The translations under genes and the position numbers were made by a program. DNA of 64,000 nt from Flavobacterium panacagri (GTDB lineage Bacteria > Bacteroidota > Bacteroidia > Flavobacteriales > Flavobacteriaceae). Numbering within the stretch: the first letter of the stretch is position 1; every line of letters begins with the position of its first letter. The stretch is taken from contig NZ_CP119766.1 of the NCBI RefSeq assembly GCF_030378165.1, positions 5,084,001 through 5,148,000 of the forward strand, read 5' to 3'. Shown piece after piece: positions 52,329 to 62,721 of this stretch. A model generated the notes under the pieces. It saw nothing but the letters and a program-made list of their open reading frames with translations, ran no database searches and had not been told where the DNA came from.

Positions 52329-52673
52329 GCAGGAAAATGGATTAGCAGGTTGTTTGAATCTAGCTTTATCTCTTAAAGCAGTAGTGTCAAAATTATATAA
52401 TATCCCTAATTTTCCTATCCCTTGTAAATTTAAAAGAACATTATACTTGCTTCAAAGAATCTTAAAGAATAATCAATCAAACGGCTTATTTACGCCTTTA
52501 ATCATTTTCATTATTAAGCAAATGCAAAATTAAATCCATCAATCGGATATCTCTTACAGTACTCCATCATATAAATTTAATATTGGAAAAACAGATCAGA
52601 ACTTATTTTACAAGATTCCTTTCGACATATCAAAAAAACTGAACATAACGTTCAGACTTTTTTCAAATTGATT
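52329..52673. other. Intergenic region between ppk and the small ORF
   Basis: 345 bp. It holds the ppk terminator (52631-52663). A 68-codon plus-strand frame (52327-52533) here lacks coding character. I see nothing else. Confidence 0.4.
52631..52663 (-). terminator. Terminator after ppk
   Basis: CTGAAC (52639-52644) pairs with GTTCAG (52650-52655), flanked by an A tract and a T tract that extend the stem and give a U run on either strand. It ends about 10 bp from the ppk stop codon. Confidence 0.8.
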
Positions 52674-54695
52674 TTAGGATATTCTATTCGCATCCGCTAT
52701 CCAATTGTAGGTTTCTGTCTGTGCTCGTCTTGGTATTATATGATCTTCAATTTCCAATTCATTTAATCCTTCGCTATTTATTGTTCTTCTTTTAGTATTA
52801 TCTTCTAATTGAAGCTGAATTAACTTATTTATTTCCTGAATATGTTTTTCATCATGTAAAGGAAATGCCACTTCTATTCTTCTGTTTAAATTTCGACTTA
52901 ACATATCCGCAGAAGATAAATAAATTTTTTCCTGACCGTTATTTCCAAACTTATAGATTCTGGAATGTTCTAAAAACATATCTACAATACGGTAGATTTT
53001 TATATGCTCTGACACTTTTCTAATTCCAGGCAAAAGCGTGCATATTCCACGTACTATTAATGTAACTTCAACTCCAGCCTTATCCGCTTCAATCAGTTTA
53101 TCAATAATATCTTTTTCATCTAGTCCATTTACTTTTAAAAATACAGAAGCTGGCTGTCCCATTTTTTTGTTCTTTATTTCCGTATCTATCAGTTCCAGCA
53201 ATTTTTCTTTCATATTAAAACCTGCGGCTAAAATATGTTTCGGTTCAGTACTTTTTTTCTTGGTTTTTAAAAAAGTAAAAATCTTTTTCAAATCATTAGT
53301 ATAGGCCGTTTCTGCTGTAAAAAAACCAAAATCTGAATAGATATTGGCTGTGCTTTCATTAAAATTTCCTGTTGATAAATAGGCATAATTCTTTTTATTT
53401 CCGAATTTATCTTTCATCGTAATCATGGCTGCTTTGGCATGCACTTTTAAATTTGGAAGACTTTGAATAATTTTAATGCCGGCATTTTTCATTTCTTTAG
53501 ACCAGAACAAATTATTATGCTCATCAAAACGCGCTTTTACCTCAACAAAAACGGTTACTTTTTTTCCATTCTTAGCCGCACTGATTAAAGCATTTGCTAT
53601 TAAAGATTGAGAAGAAATTCGATATAGCGTAATTTTAATCTCCGTAACATTTTTATTAATTGCCGCTTGATTGAAAAATTGGAGCACATAATAATACGAT
53701 TGATACGGAAAATGAAGTAACTGGTTTTGCTTTTTTATAACATCAAAAATCGATGTTTTGTTTTCAAAAGGCAGATGCGGAAGATTTGGATAAAATTTCC
53801 CCTGAAGCTTTGGTTTTACAGGATTTGGAAACTTAAATAAATCGAAAAAATTATGATGGCTTCCGCCTTTTATCATTTCACTTTTGTAAAGTTTGAAGGC
53901 TTTTTTACAGATTGAAAAAGAGTCTGCATCCATATTGGAATCGTATAGAAATCTTGTGGCAGAACCTCGTTTGCGCTCTTCTATTTTTTCTTCAATTTTG
54001 GCTATTAAATCGCCCGTGCTTTCGTCTTCAATTAAATAATTTTCATCTCGGTTTAATTTTATGGCATTGCATGAAATGATTTTATCTGCTGGAAATATTA
54101 ACGATAAACACTTTCTAATTATGGTATCAATTGAAATAATATAATTTGTGTTATCTATGTTTTTCAACTGCTTAAAACGATCCAGTTTATCTGAAGGAAT
54201 ATTTAAATAGGCGAAATTATAGTTGCCTTTACTGTCTTTTAATTTTACCAAAAAATACAAACTTCGGTTATTCAAAAAATAAGTTCTAGGCTGATTTACT
54301 GTAATGTAAACAACCTGAATATAAGACAAAATAATACTTTTAAAATAATATTCAATCTCTTCCAGATGTTCTGGCAGCAGTTCCTGATATTCATAATAGA
54401 TAATATCGTTTAAAGCCAATTCGGTCAGGATGGAATAACTCCATATTTTTCCAAATCTATTTTGCTGTCGATTTACTTCTTTTAGGACATCTTCCAGAAG
54501 ATCGCTATTTTTCTTAGTCTTCTTTTTCTGCAGTTTATTAATCTTGACTCTAAAAAACTCATCTAGATTTGAGGAATGAATCGCCAAAAATTTGATTCGG
54601 TCGTATACTGCATTATTTAAGTCTTCAGCTTCATCCAAAATACAGTTATTGAAAGAAAGCCAAGAGATTTCTGAAGGAATAAGATGGTTATGCAC
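52674..54695 (-). CDS. ppk1: Polyphosphate kinase 1
   Basis: 673 residues, slightly short of the usual ~690-720. Domain order is that of PPK1: N domain (SWLSFNNCILDEAEDLNN.., IHSSNLDEFFRVKI), head domain, then two catalytic domains. The autophosphorylated His is in LKVHAKAAMITM, followed by YLSTGNFNESTANIYSDFGFFTA. The second conserved His is in EHSRIYKFG, and YLSSADMLSRNLNRRIEVAFP closes the active site. It makes polyphosphate from ATP, and the reverse reaction is possible. It is alone between two terminators but adjacent to a phosphodiester-uptake-type locus, so a link to phosphate supply is plausible. Confidence 0.95.
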   Translation of the reverse strand: MHNHLIPSEISWLSFNNCILDEAEDLNNAVYDRIKFLAIHSSNLDEFFRVKINKLQKKKTKKNSDLLEDVLKEVNRQQNRFGKIWSYSILTELALNDIIYYEYQELLPEHLEEIEYYFKSIILSYIQVVYITVNQPRTYFLNNRSLYFLVKLKDSKGNYNFAYLNIPSDKLDRFKQLKNIDNTNYIISIDTIIRKCLSLIFPADKIISCNAIKLNRDENYLIEDESTGDLIAKIEEKIEERKRGSATRFLYDSNMDADSFSICKKAFKLYKSEMIKGGSHHNFFDLFKFPNPVKPKLQGKFYPNLPHLPFENKTSIFDVIKKQNQLLHFPYQSYYYVLQFFNQAAINKNVTEIKITLYRISSQSLIANALISAAKNGKKVTVFVEVKARFDEHNNLFWSKEMKNAGIKIIQSLPNLKVHAKAAMITMKDKFGNKKNYAYLSTGNFNESTANIYSDFGFFTAETAYTNDLKKIFTFLKTKKKSTEPKHILAAGFNMKEKLLELIDTEIKNKKMGQPASVFLKVNGLDEKDIIDKLIEADKAGVEVTLIVRGICTLLPGIRKVSEHIKIYRIVDMFLEHSRIYKFGNNGQEKIYLSSADMLSRNLNRRIEVAFPLHDEKHIQEINKLIQLQLEDNTKRRTINSEGLNELEIEDHIIPRRAQTETYNWIADANRIS

Positions 54696-54905
54696 GTTTT
54701 ATATTTTGATGGTTAAAACTGAATTAACAATACTAACTTCGTAAATTTAAGTCATTAATTTTTCTCTACTCCATCACAAAAACAAGCAATTAACTAAAAA
54801 ATAATCTATTGCTAACATCGTGTACTAATACCTAACCTATTTCTGACATCATTTTTGGCAAAAGTTAAATATGGTTTAAGAAATCAAAAAAAGTAGAGAA
54901 GCACA

Positions 54906-54935
54906 AAAACCTCCAAGATTTAACCTGGAGGTTTT
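54906..54935 (-). terminator. Terminator ending the phosphodiesterase operon
   Basis: AAAACCTCCA (54906-54915) and TGGAGGTTTT (54926-54935) make a perfect 10-bp stem with a 10-nt loop. It lies 30 bp after the stop of the small gene at 54965-55258. Confidence 0.8.
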
Positions 54936-54964
54936 ATAACTATGATTTAGTTGAATAAATAAAA

Positions 54965-55258
54965 TTAAAAATTTAATAGTGGCGGATTTTTTTGCCCTTC
55001 AGAAATCAGTTTTCGGTTTCCTTTGTTTATTGCTGTTCGTACTCTTTTTTTCTTTCCCTCATATTCCTTAATACATCTTTCGAGTTCGCCGTAAAGCTTA
55101 TTGTATTTCTCATATAACTTATCCAGTGATTCCATCCCTTCTCGGATTTCTGATTCCTGTGATTCTTCTAACACGTAAGAAAATACAGCAGACATCGCTT
55201 CAAACTTATTGAAAGCCGCTGTGATAATCCGGTGTTCTCTGGAACTTATTCCGTTCAT
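54965..55258 (-). CDS. Small helical hypothetical protein
   Basis: 97 residues, no signal peptide or membrane segment. It is mostly charged helix: SREHRIITAAFNKFEAMSAVFSYVLEESQESEIREGMESLDKLYEKYNKLYGELERCIKEYEG, compatible with a short coiled coil. A basic tail KKKRVRTAINKGNRKLI follows. I recognise no family. It lies 46 bp downstream of the glycerophosphodiester phosphodiesterase and just before a strong terminator, so it may be the last gene of that operon. Confidence 0.65.
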   Translation of the reverse strand: MNGISSREHRIITAAFNKFEAMSAVFSYVLEESQESEIREGMESLDKLYEKYNKLYGELERCIKEYEGKKKRVRTAINKGNRKLISEGQKNPPLLNF

Positions 55259-55304
55259 TCTTAAATTTCCTTTATTAAATTAATTATTCCAAAAAAATAT
55301 TGTT

Positions 55305-56213
55305 TTACAAAGTCAGTTTTTGCAATACTTTTTCAGGATAATCCGTAATTATTGCGTCTACCTGAAGCTGTATCATATTGTCAATTACTTTATCATCATT
55401 AACAGTCCACGGAATGATTTTCATCTTCAGCAATCGAAGCGAATCGACTGCTTTTTGGTTGAGTAATTTATAATGCGGACTGTAAATTTCTGGCTTAAAA
55501 TCAAGCAGTAAAAGATTTTTTGACACACTGCCTTCACCAACCAGATAGGCGATTTTTGTTTTAGGATATCTTTTATGCATTACATTTAATACAGCTGGAT
55601 CAAAAGACTGAATATTGATCTTTCGCTCAATATCTTTGTCTTTGATGATTTTCATTACCAAATCAGTAAAAGCTTCCGGTTCTGGCTGTCTTTTGCCATA
55701 ATCTGATTTTTCAGATTTGATTTCGATATTGTATCGAACCGGTTTCAGATTGTTTTTAGCAATATATTCTTCAACACCATCCATCACTTCTGACAATAAA
55801 GGCTTGTATGTTTTTTGTTTTTGCTGCATCGGAAAAGAAGTATTTCCTCTCGAACCGCTGTCAAACTTTCTGATGCTGTCATACGTCATTTCATAAAGGT
55901 TATAACTCTTTTCTTTTTCCTTAGTAATAGGTTTTCCTTCGCTGTCAAGCATATATTGCGACGACATAAATACCTCATGAGAAACCACGACTTTCTTGTC
56001 TTTAGAAATCACAACATCAAGCTCTACGACATCAACACCTTTTTTAACAGCACTAATAAAAGCAGGAATAGAATTTTCTGGAAAATTACCGCGATCACCG
56101 CGATGTCCCTGTACTTCTATTGTTCTTTTTGCTGTCACTGTCTTTTGGCTTCCGCAGGAATATATTGCTGCTACTGCAATTAAAACACAAATTATCTTTT
56201 TGAGTTTTAGCAT
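55305..56213 (-). CDS. Glycerophosphodiester phosphodiesterase (lipoprotein)
   Basis: 302 residues. Lipoprotein signal with Cys20 (AAIYSCG). GDPD TIM-barrel motifs: VQGHRGDRGNFPENSIPAF (catalytic His and Arg), VVELDVVISKDKKVVVSHE (metal-binding Glu, Asp and second catalytic His), and YNIEIKSE in the middle. The C-terminal WTVNDDKVIDNMIQLQVDAIITDYPE is also typical. It hydrolyses glycerophosphodiesters to an alcohol and glycerol 3-phosphate, probably in the periplasm or at the surface. It is separated by a single base from the phosphoesterase upstream and so is cotranscribed with the second SusCD pair. Confidence 0.94.
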   Translation of the reverse strand: MLKLKKIICVLIAVAAIYSCGSQKTVTAKRTIEVQGHRGDRGNFPENSIPAFISAVKKGVDVVELDVVISKDKKVVVSHEVFMSSQYMLDSEGKPITKEKEKSYNLYEMTYDSIRKFDSGSRGNTSFPMQQKQKTYKPLLSEVMDGVEEYIAKNNLKPVRYNIEIKSEKSDYGKRQPEPEAFTDLVMKIIKDKDIERKINIQSFDPAVLNVMHKRYPKTKIAYLVGEGSVSKNLLLLDFKPEIYSPHYKLLNQKAVDSLRLLKMKIIPWTVNDDKVIDNMIQLQVDAIITDYPEKVLQKLTL

Positions 56214-56214
56214 C

Positions 56215-57789
56215 CTATTTCACTTTATCTATTCTGTAAGTGGCATTTGCAGTGTGCGTTTTACCAAACATATCTGTTGCTTTGATTTCAATCGCATGTT
56301 CTCCAATAGCAAGATCAGAAGGAATGTTTCCTCTCCAGACATGAGTACTTTTTTCAGGATCAGAAGAACGTTTTCCTGGCATTAACACCTCAGACAATTC
56401 CCATTCATAAACCAATTCAACATACGACGGATCTTGTACTTCTACATATTCCATTTCTTTCCATTCTCCTTGATCTACGCGATACACCACTTTATCTTTT
56501 TTACTTCCCATAAAAAAATTGGCAAATACACCCGATTTGGTACGTTTTCCTTTTGCTACGACTTTTGGAGCGAAAACTTTCATTTGATAGTTCTCTGGTT
56601 TTCCAGCAACTTTATAATCAACGGTATATTTATTTCCATTAAAATGAATGAAAGCATACCCTTTTGGAGTTCCATCTCTCATAACCGAAATTGGAATTCC
56701 TTTCTCATCCAGTTTTCCGGAATACCAGTCGCCTGATGTGGTTCCGATATTATAATGATGATGCGGAGTTTCTTGTAACCAGCCGTCTTTCTTTTCGAAA
56801 AAATCTTGTCTTTGTAAATGCGTATGTGCCGAAAGGGAAAGTGTATTTGGGAAATCTTTCAACAATTCAAATAACTTTTGACGGTCTTCATCTCTGAAAG
56901 AATCGTCTTTACTGTCCGGTTCGCTTATCGGAATATGGAAAGCCAGAACAATCAAATTGTCTTTTGGAACCGTTTTAAGATCATTTGCTATAAACTGCAT
57001 TTGCTCTTCAGTAAATCCTCCCCAATAACCTTCATGATCTCTTGGGTCTGGATACAAAACATCATCCATCACAATAAAATGCACTTTCCCATAATTGAAA
57101 GCATAGTTAGCTGGGCCAAAATGAGCTTCATAGGTTTCATCTGCCAATTTATCTTCTTTGGCGTCAAAATTTAAATCATGATTTCCTAAAAGATTGTACC
57201 ACGGAATTCCAACTTTTTTTACTGCCTGAATATACGGATTGAATAAACTAAGGTCATTCCCAACCAAATCTCCCATACTTAAGCCAAACGGAATATTTTT
57301 AATACCTTCGACTTCGGCAACAATTCCTCTTGTAAAAAAATCAACTTCTTCTAAAGTATAAGGTTGCGGATCTCCAAAAATAAGCGCCGTAAAATCATTG
57401 GTTTCGTTCTGTGGAAGCAATCCAAAATCTACAGAATCCGGCAGTTTTCCTGTTGGTGCAACTCCTTCAAACTTTCCCTTAGGAGAACCCGCTGGTTTAT
57501 GATTATAGAAAAACTGAGGCAGATTATCTTTATTAACCTGAATCTTATATCCGGAAGGTTTGATTACAGCAATTATAGCATCACTTTGCAACGGCAGTTC
57601 GTAGTTTCCTTTTTTATCGGTTAAAACTACTTCACGTCCATTGGTTACTGCCACATTTGCAATCCCTTTTTCTTTCTTTTCCTTTTTACCGTTTTGATTT
57701 AAATCTTCAAATACGATTCCTTTTACGGTTGTTTGTGCTGTTAAAACGCCGCAAAACAATAATCCGCTGTATATAAATGTCTTTTTCAT
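56215..57789 (-). CDS. Secreted calcineurin-like phosphoesterase
   Basis: 524 residues. Signal peptide (about 1-18), an N-terminal Ig-like metallophosphatase domain (MetallophosN; VKGIVFEDLNQNGKKEKKEKGIANVAV, 22-95), then the calcineurin-like catalytic domain. Its motifs are FGDPQPY, SMGDLVGND, LLGNHDLN, AFHIPISE and SLSAHTHLQRQ, supplying the dinuclear-metal ligands. The C-terminal domain (about 385-520) is of the MetallophosC type. Such enzymes act on phosphomono- or diesters outside the cytoplasm. It is located 11 bp after susD, directly before the GDPD gene, which points to stepwise breakdown of a phosphodiester-containing substrate. Confidence 0.93.
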   Translation of the reverse strand: MKKTFIYSGLLFCGVLTAQTTVKGIVFEDLNQNGKKEKKEKGIANVAVTNGREVVLTDKKGNYELPLQSDAIIAVIKPSGYKIQVNKDNLPQFFYNHKPAGSPKGKFEGVAPTGKLPDSVDFGLLPQNETNDFTALIFGDPQPYTLEEVDFFTRGIVAEVEGIKNIPFGLSMGDLVGNDLSLFNPYIQAVKKVGIPWYNLLGNHDLNFDAKEDKLADETYEAHFGPANYAFNYGKVHFIVMDDVLYPDPRDHEGYWGGFTEEQMQFIANDLKTVPKDNLIVLAFHIPISEPDSKDDSFRDEDRQKLFELLKDFPNTLSLSAHTHLQRQDFFEKKDGWLQETPHHHYNIGTTSGDWYSGKLDEKGIPISVMRDGTPKGYAFIHFNGNKYTVDYKVAGKPENYQMKVFAPKVVAKGKRTKSGVFANFFMGSKKDKVVYRVDQGEWKEMEYVEVQDPSYVELVYEWELSEVLMPGKRSSDPEKSTHVWRGNIPSDLAIGEHAIEIKATDMFGKTHTANATYRIDKVK

Positions 57790-57800
57790 TTCTTACTATT

Positions 57801-59234
57801 TTATTTATCCCACCAAACTTTTGTATTGATATTATCGCCTCCAACCATTTCAACTGCCTTGTGATAGTTTTCGGTATTTTTAATCTGCTGATTGTCTGGA
57901 TAAGTGAATCTTGACGGCATAACTCCATTGTTTAACATGGCAGTTGTTGTTGGCAATACAGGAAATCCTGTTCTACGATATTCAAACCACTGCTGATAAT
58001 CAGTAAAATATAAAGCGTAGTATTTCTGCAGCATGATTCTTTCCAAAGTTCCATCATACTGTGCTTCCGGTTTACTAAAATAAGTCGTTGGAGTTGTCGC
58101 TTTTAGTTGCTCTATCCCTGCTCTCACTCCTTTTTCATAATGTCCCGCAGCGTCTGCAATAAGACCTCTTTGTGCTAATTCTGCTTTAATAAATTCAACC
58201 TCAGCATACGTTAAAAGAAAAATCTGCATCGGATTTTGCACCTGTGTGTTCAAAAGTGTCGAAGCATTATATTTGAACTGAGAATCAGAACCCGCATAAG
58301 CACTTGTAATTCCTTTAAATCCAATTGGTGCGTTCGTAACTAAAGCAGTCGCGCCTGTTGCAATTATAGCTCTTCTCGGGTCTTCAAGCGTATTTAAATT
58401 ATCAATAAAGAAAGAAGCCATTTTGATGTTAAGATTGAAATCCTGCGGTCTTCCCCACGGAGAAACATTCGGCGATACACCTGTTACTTTCAAAATAGCA
58501 CTTTCGGCAGTATTGGTAAAAACAGGATAAACCTCAGGATGATCTGCCATATAAGCGAGTTTTTCAAAAGCACCAATTTCTGTTCTGTTTGAAACTCTTA
58601 GCAATAATCTCATTTTTAAAGAATTGGTAAACTTCTTCCATTTCAGAACATTATTTTGAAACAGAATATCTTCGGTATAAATCATTGCTTTACTTGTATC
58701 ATAAAGCGTATTGGCTCTTTCTAAATCAGCTAAAATGGTTTCATAAATAAACTCCTGTGTGTCGTATTTCGGATATAAAATACCATCTTCTCCTCTTACT
58801 GCTTCAGTCATTGGAACTGGCCCAAAAAGATCTGTAAGATTCGCATACACTAAAGCATTCAGCGTTAATGCCACTGCTTCATAATTGCCATCTCCTGCTT
58901 TTACAGAAGCCATTCGCATTTCTCTGATATTGTTCAGCCATTTGTAATAATTATTCCAAGCCGAGTTTCCAATATTATTGCTTACATCATAACGATGCAA
59001 ACCTCCCGTAATACTTGGAAAAGGAAGTGAAACCTGCATTAGGTTGAAAGTAACATCTACACTCTGTGATGCATTCTGTGAAGCTACTCCGTAAATAATT
59101 GGATTAATTAAAGTGCCCGGACTTATTTCGGTAATAAGATTAGGGTTTTCGTTCAGCTCTTCATAACTTCCTGTGCAGGAAATAATCAGTCCTGTTAGCA
59201 GTAATAGTATTGCAGTAATTTTTATCTTTTTCAT
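57801..59234 (-). CDS. SusD/RagB-family lipoprotein (SusD-like_2 type), phosphodiester locus
   Basis: 477 residues. Lipobox LIISC gives Cys20, followed by TGSYEELNENPNLITEISPGTLINPIIYG. The NENPN motif near the start marks the SusD-like_2 subgroup. Other family segments: NNYYKWLNNIREM, ALTLNALVYANLTDLFGPVPMTEA and the late ALYFTDYQQWFEYRRTGFPVL. It would be an outer-leaflet binding protein for the ligand of the SusC encoded 7 bp upstream. It is accompanied by two secreted phosphoesterases. Confidence 0.93.
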   Translation of the reverse strand: MKKIKITAILLLLTGLIISCTGSYEELNENPNLITEISPGTLINPIIYGVASQNASQSVDVTFNLMQVSLPFPSITGGLHRYDVSNNIGNSAWNNYYKWLNNIREMRMASVKAGDGNYEAVALTLNALVYANLTDLFGPVPMTEAVRGEDGILYPKYDTQEFIYETILADLERANTLYDTSKAMIYTEDILFQNNVLKWKKFTNSLKMRLLLRVSNRTEIGAFEKLAYMADHPEVYPVFTNTAESAILKVTGVSPNVSPWGRPQDFNLNIKMASFFIDNLNTLEDPRRAIIATGATALVTNAPIGFKGITSAYAGSDSQFKYNASTLLNTQVQNPMQIFLLTYAEVEFIKAELAQRGLIADAAGHYEKGVRAGIEQLKATTPTTYFSKPEAQYDGTLERIMLQKYYALYFTDYQQWFEYRRTGFPVLPTTTAMLNNGVMPSRFTYPDNQQIKNTENYHKAVEMVGGDNINTKVWWDK

Positions 59235-59241
59235 TGTCTTA

Positions 59242-62200
59242 TTATAAAGTCAAACTTAAATTGAAACCATAGGTAGCTGGAGATGGCATTTGTCCCATTT
59301 CAATACCTGGTAAAATGGTATCTCCGTTTAATGCTGCTGTTTCTGGATCGTAAATTGGGAAATCTGAAACAGTTGCCAAATCTCTTCCGAAAAGTGAAAA
59401 CTGAACTGATTGGAGTCCTGTGTTTTTCAGCCATCTTTTTGGCATAGTATATTGAAGACTTATTTCGCGAAGTTTTCCAAAAGAAGCATCAAAAGAGTTG
59501 GATTCGATATTGGCTCTTCGGTAATAACGAGTATACCAATCTGCCGTTTTTACTTGTTTTGTATTTGGCGAATAAGAACCGTCGGCATTTTGAACCACAC
59601 CTTCACCAATGATAAAGCCGGTTTCCCTGCCCATACTATTTGAATTTAATTTTCCTTGTTCAGAAAGTTTGTGATGTGTCTGCGAATAAATGATTCCTCC
59701 ATACTGACCGTCTAAAGTCACATTCATAGTAAAGTTCCCGATTGAAAAACTATTAGTAAAACCCGCTTTCCATTTTGGACTGGCATCACCGATATATTGA
59801 ATTTCCTCAGGATATGCTGGAAGACCTGCATTATCATAAACAATCTGTCCATCAGGAGAACGCACAAATCCAAAACCGTAAATGGCACTTGTTGTTCCGC
59901 CTACTTTTGCAATAATAGAAGCCGTTCCTCCTGTACCAATAATTTGCTGACCATCGATTCCTTCCGGTAATTCCATTACTTTATTCCAGTTACGAGACCA
60001 GTTTATGGTCGAATTCCACTTAAATTTTTCTCCATCAATAATTTTTCCGCCAAGCGTAAGTTCGATACCACGATTTTTTACTTTTCCTCCATTCAAAACG
60101 GCACCGCTGTAACCTGTTGAGAAATCCATTGGAATATCAATAATCTGGTTTTTAGTCACACTCTCATAAACCGTGGCATCTGCCGTAAGTCGGTTTTTAA
60201 GCATTCTGATTTCAAAACCAGTCTCAAAACTCGTTGTAATTTCTGGTTTAAAATGGTCGTTGTATAAAACGGTTAAAGTCTGCGCAGAACTTGGGAAAGC
60301 ACTTTGTCCGTAATATTTTTGGGTTTTATATGGTTCAGTATCATTTCCTACCTGAGCAAAAGAAAGTCTGTATTTTAAGAAATCTATTGATTTAGGAAGT
60401 GAAACCATTTCAGAAATAACCGCACTTGTATTAATCGACGGATAAAAGAATGAATTGTTTTCAACTGGAAGCGTACTCGTCCAGTCATTTCTTCCTGTAA
60501 TATCAACAAAAAGCATATCGGCATAAGACATCGAAACTAATCCATACAAACTGCTCATTTTTTTGTAAGCATCACCTAAAGTCAAAATTGGTGCGCTGGA
60601 ACCGTTTGAAAGTTTATAAACTCCAGGTACGACTAAACCTGTAACCTCTGCTTCTGTTCTTCTGTATTTATAACTCATAGCATTTCCTCCGGCTGAAGCA
60701 GCAAGCGAGAATTTGTTCCCAAAATCTTTTTTATATGAAAGAAGAAAATCGGAGTTGATTTCTTGTTTGAAAACATCTTGTCTTTCATAAAATCCTTTGG
60801 CATATCTGTTGATACTGTAAGGTCTTTTCTGTTCCCTCGTCTGATTGTAAGTGTTCATGGAGGAACGTAGCATTAATTCCAGATTTGAAGACAAAGTGAT
60901 GTTGGCAAAAATATTACCTACAATCTGATCACTATCTAATGTATTAGTTGCCTCATAAGCAATCAAATAGGGATTATCTATAAAAGAACTGAAAGGATGT
61001 AACTGCTCGATCTGCTCTTTACCTTTCACCCAAATTGGACGATACCAGTCCAAATCGATGTTAGGTTGCTGGAAAATCATAAAATAAGCGATAGATCCAT
61101 TGTTATAACCTGTAGAAGGTAAATTGTCACTATTTCTTGTATTATAATTGATTGCTGTTCCTAGTTTGATTCTATCAGAGACTTGATAGTTGGCATTGAC
61201 AGCAGCAGTAACTCTATCAAAACCTGTATTTGGCATAATCCATTCATTTTTTTGATTTCCAACAGAAAGACGCATCGATCCTTTACTATCACCTCCTTGA
61301 ATAGAAACATTATTATTTAAAGTCACACCCGTTCTCCAAAAATCTTTTCGGTTATCTCTATAAGATTGCCAAGGAAGTCTTTCTGCCGATTGTCTTTGTA
61401 AAGCTGGATCATATTGATAGAAATTTTGTCCCGCAAAAGCTGGTCCCCAGGCACTGCTGGTTCCGCTGGTTGAAGTTCCATCTATAGAATTTCCATACGA
61501 ATAATATTGATTACCCGAAGCGTCTGGAGAATTTCCTGTTCCCTGCCCATAACTATATTGATAATCTGGCCATCTCTGAATTACATCAAATGTTGCTCCT
61601 GTGTTGAAAGAAATTCCTAAACCTTTATTTTTCTTTCCAGATTTTGTAGTAATAATTAAAGCTCCGTTTGCTGCACGACTTCCATAAAGCGCAGTTGCAC
61701 CTGCTCCTTTCAGCACTGTAACAGCATCGATATCATCCAAATTAAGATCAGAAATTCCGTTTCCGTAATCAATTGGCGAATCTTCTCCCATATAAGCACT
61801 GCTGGATCCTGAAGTGGTCATCTCAGCATTTACGGGAACTCCATCTACGACGATAAGTGCATAATTTCCTTTAGGACTTAAGGATCTGTTTCCTCTAAGC
61901 GTAATCTGCTGTGAGTTTAACGGCCCAGAACCTGTAGATGTAATGCTTAAACCTGCTACTTTTCCTTTTAATCCCGATGACCAGTTGTTAGGTCTTCCCT
62001 GCGATAAATTATCAGATTTGATAGTCTGCTGTGAGAATCCTAAACGTTTTTCTTCTCTCTTAATTCCTAAAGCCGTTACCACCACTTCATTAAGTTCGCT
62101 TGTACTTAATTTCATCACAATGGTAATTGGGCTAGCACTAGCTTGAACCTCTTGAGAAACATATCCCATATAAGAAACGACAAGTACAGCCGAAGCATTT

Positions 62201-62679
62201 ACAGCAAAGCTGAAATTTCCTTCCATGTCTGTCATCGTATTCGTTTTTGTTCCTTTTTCAAGAATGGTGACTCCCGGCATTGGCATACCGCTTTCGTCCA
62301 GAACTTTCCCTCGCACATTCATTTGGGCACGAAGATTTTTGGTAACTGTAATAGTGTTGTTTAGTTTTTTAAATGAAAGACCTGTTTTTGCTGCAACTTT
62401 TGCAAGCACTCCGTCAAGGCTTTCTTTTTCTGCATAAATGGAAATGCGCTGTGATGTTCCTGATATCTTTTCGTCAAAAAGAAAAGTAAAAGATGTTTTC
62501 TGTTCTACTGCGCTGAAAAATTCTGTAATTGCCGCATCTTTTAGATTAAGGCTAATCTGCACATCTTTACCCGACTGTACAGAGGCAAATCCTTTAAAGG
62601 AAAAAAATAATAAAATCATTAAGTAAAGATTTTTCATCTTTATATACTTATTGAAAAAAAATTGTAGTTTCGTATTCAT
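59242..62679 (-). CDS. SusC-family TonB-dependent transducer with STN domain
   Basis: 1145 residues. Met15 (codon ending at 62637) is an equally good start, since the signal peptide MKNLYLMILLFFSFKGFAS begins there. Then come an STN (secretin/TonB N-terminal) domain at about 38-110 (ISLNLKDAAITEFFSAVEQKTSFTF), a CarboxypepD_reg-like domain (120-195), a plug with YALIVVDGVPVN and VLKGAGATALYGSRAANGALII, and a barrel ending in FNLSLTL. The STN domain is the part that touches the FecR-type anti-sigma factor encoded next door. Ligand arrival should thus induce the operon through the ECF sigma factor at the window edge. Confidence 0.95.
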   Translation of the reverse strand: MNTKLQFFFNKYIKMKNLYLMILLFFSFKGFASVQSGKDVQISLNLKDAAITEFFSAVEQKTSFTFLFDEKISGTSQRISIYAEKESLDGVLAKVAAKTGLSFKKLNNTITVTKNLRAQMNVRGKVLDESGMPMPGVTILEKGTKTNTMTDMEGNFSFAVNASAVLVVSYMGYVSQEVQASASPITIVMKLSTSELNEVVVTALGIKREEKRLGFSQQTIKSDNLSQGRPNNWSSGLKGKVAGLSITSTGSGPLNSQQITLRGNRSLSPKGNYALIVVDGVPVNAEMTTSGSSSAYMGEDSPIDYGNGISDLNLDDIDAVTVLKGAGATALYGSRAANGALIITTKSGKKNKGLGISFNTGATFDVIQRWPDYQYSYGQGTGNSPDASGNQYYSYGNSIDGTSTSGTSSAWGPAFAGQNFYQYDPALQRQSAERLPWQSYRDNRKDFWRTGVTLNNNVSIQGGDSKGSMRLSVGNQKNEWIMPNTGFDRVTAAVNANYQVSDRIKLGTAINYNTRNSDNLPSTGYNNGSIAYFMIFQQPNIDLDWYRPIWVKGKEQIEQLHPFSSFIDNPYLIAYEATNTLDSDQIVGNIFANITLSSNLELMLRSSMNTYNQTREQKRPYSINRYAKGFYERQDVFKQEINSDFLLSYKKDFGNKFSLAASAGGNAMSYKYRRTEAEVTGLVVPGVYKLSNGSSAPILTLGDAYKKMSSLYGLVSMSYADMLFVDITGRNDWTSTLPVENNSFFYPSINTSAVISEMVSLPKSIDFLKYRLSFAQVGNDTEPYKTQKYYGQSAFPSSAQTLTVLYNDHFKPEITTSFETGFEIRMLKNRLTADATVYESVTKNQIIDIPMDFSTGYSGAVLNGGKVKNRGIELTLGGKIIDGEKFKWNSTINWSRNWNKVMELPEGIDGQQIIGTGGTASIIAKVGGTTSAIYGFGFVRSPDGQIVYDNAGLPAYPEEIQYIGDASPKWKAGFTNSFSIGNFTMNVTLDGQYGGIIYSQTHHKLSEQGKLNSNSMGRETGFIIGEGVVQNADGSYSPNTKQVKTADWYTRYYRRANIESNSFDASFGKLREISLQYTMPKRWLKNTGLQSVQFSLFGRDLATVSDFPIYDPETAALNGDTILPGIEMGQMPSPATYGFNLSLTL

Positions 62680-62721
62680 TACTATTAGGCTATAAATTTT
62701 ATTTTTAGTCTTTTAAAATCG

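Noticed and set aside
52327..52533. 68-codon plus-strand frame next to ppk
   Set aside because: Its composition is not protein-like, there is no neighbour context, and the minus-strand 59-codon frame next to it is more convincing.
55815..57624. Several plus-strand frames of 68-129 codons opposite the phosphoesterase and GDPD genes
   Set aside because: They are shadows of strongly supported minus-strand genes with catalytic motifs intact.
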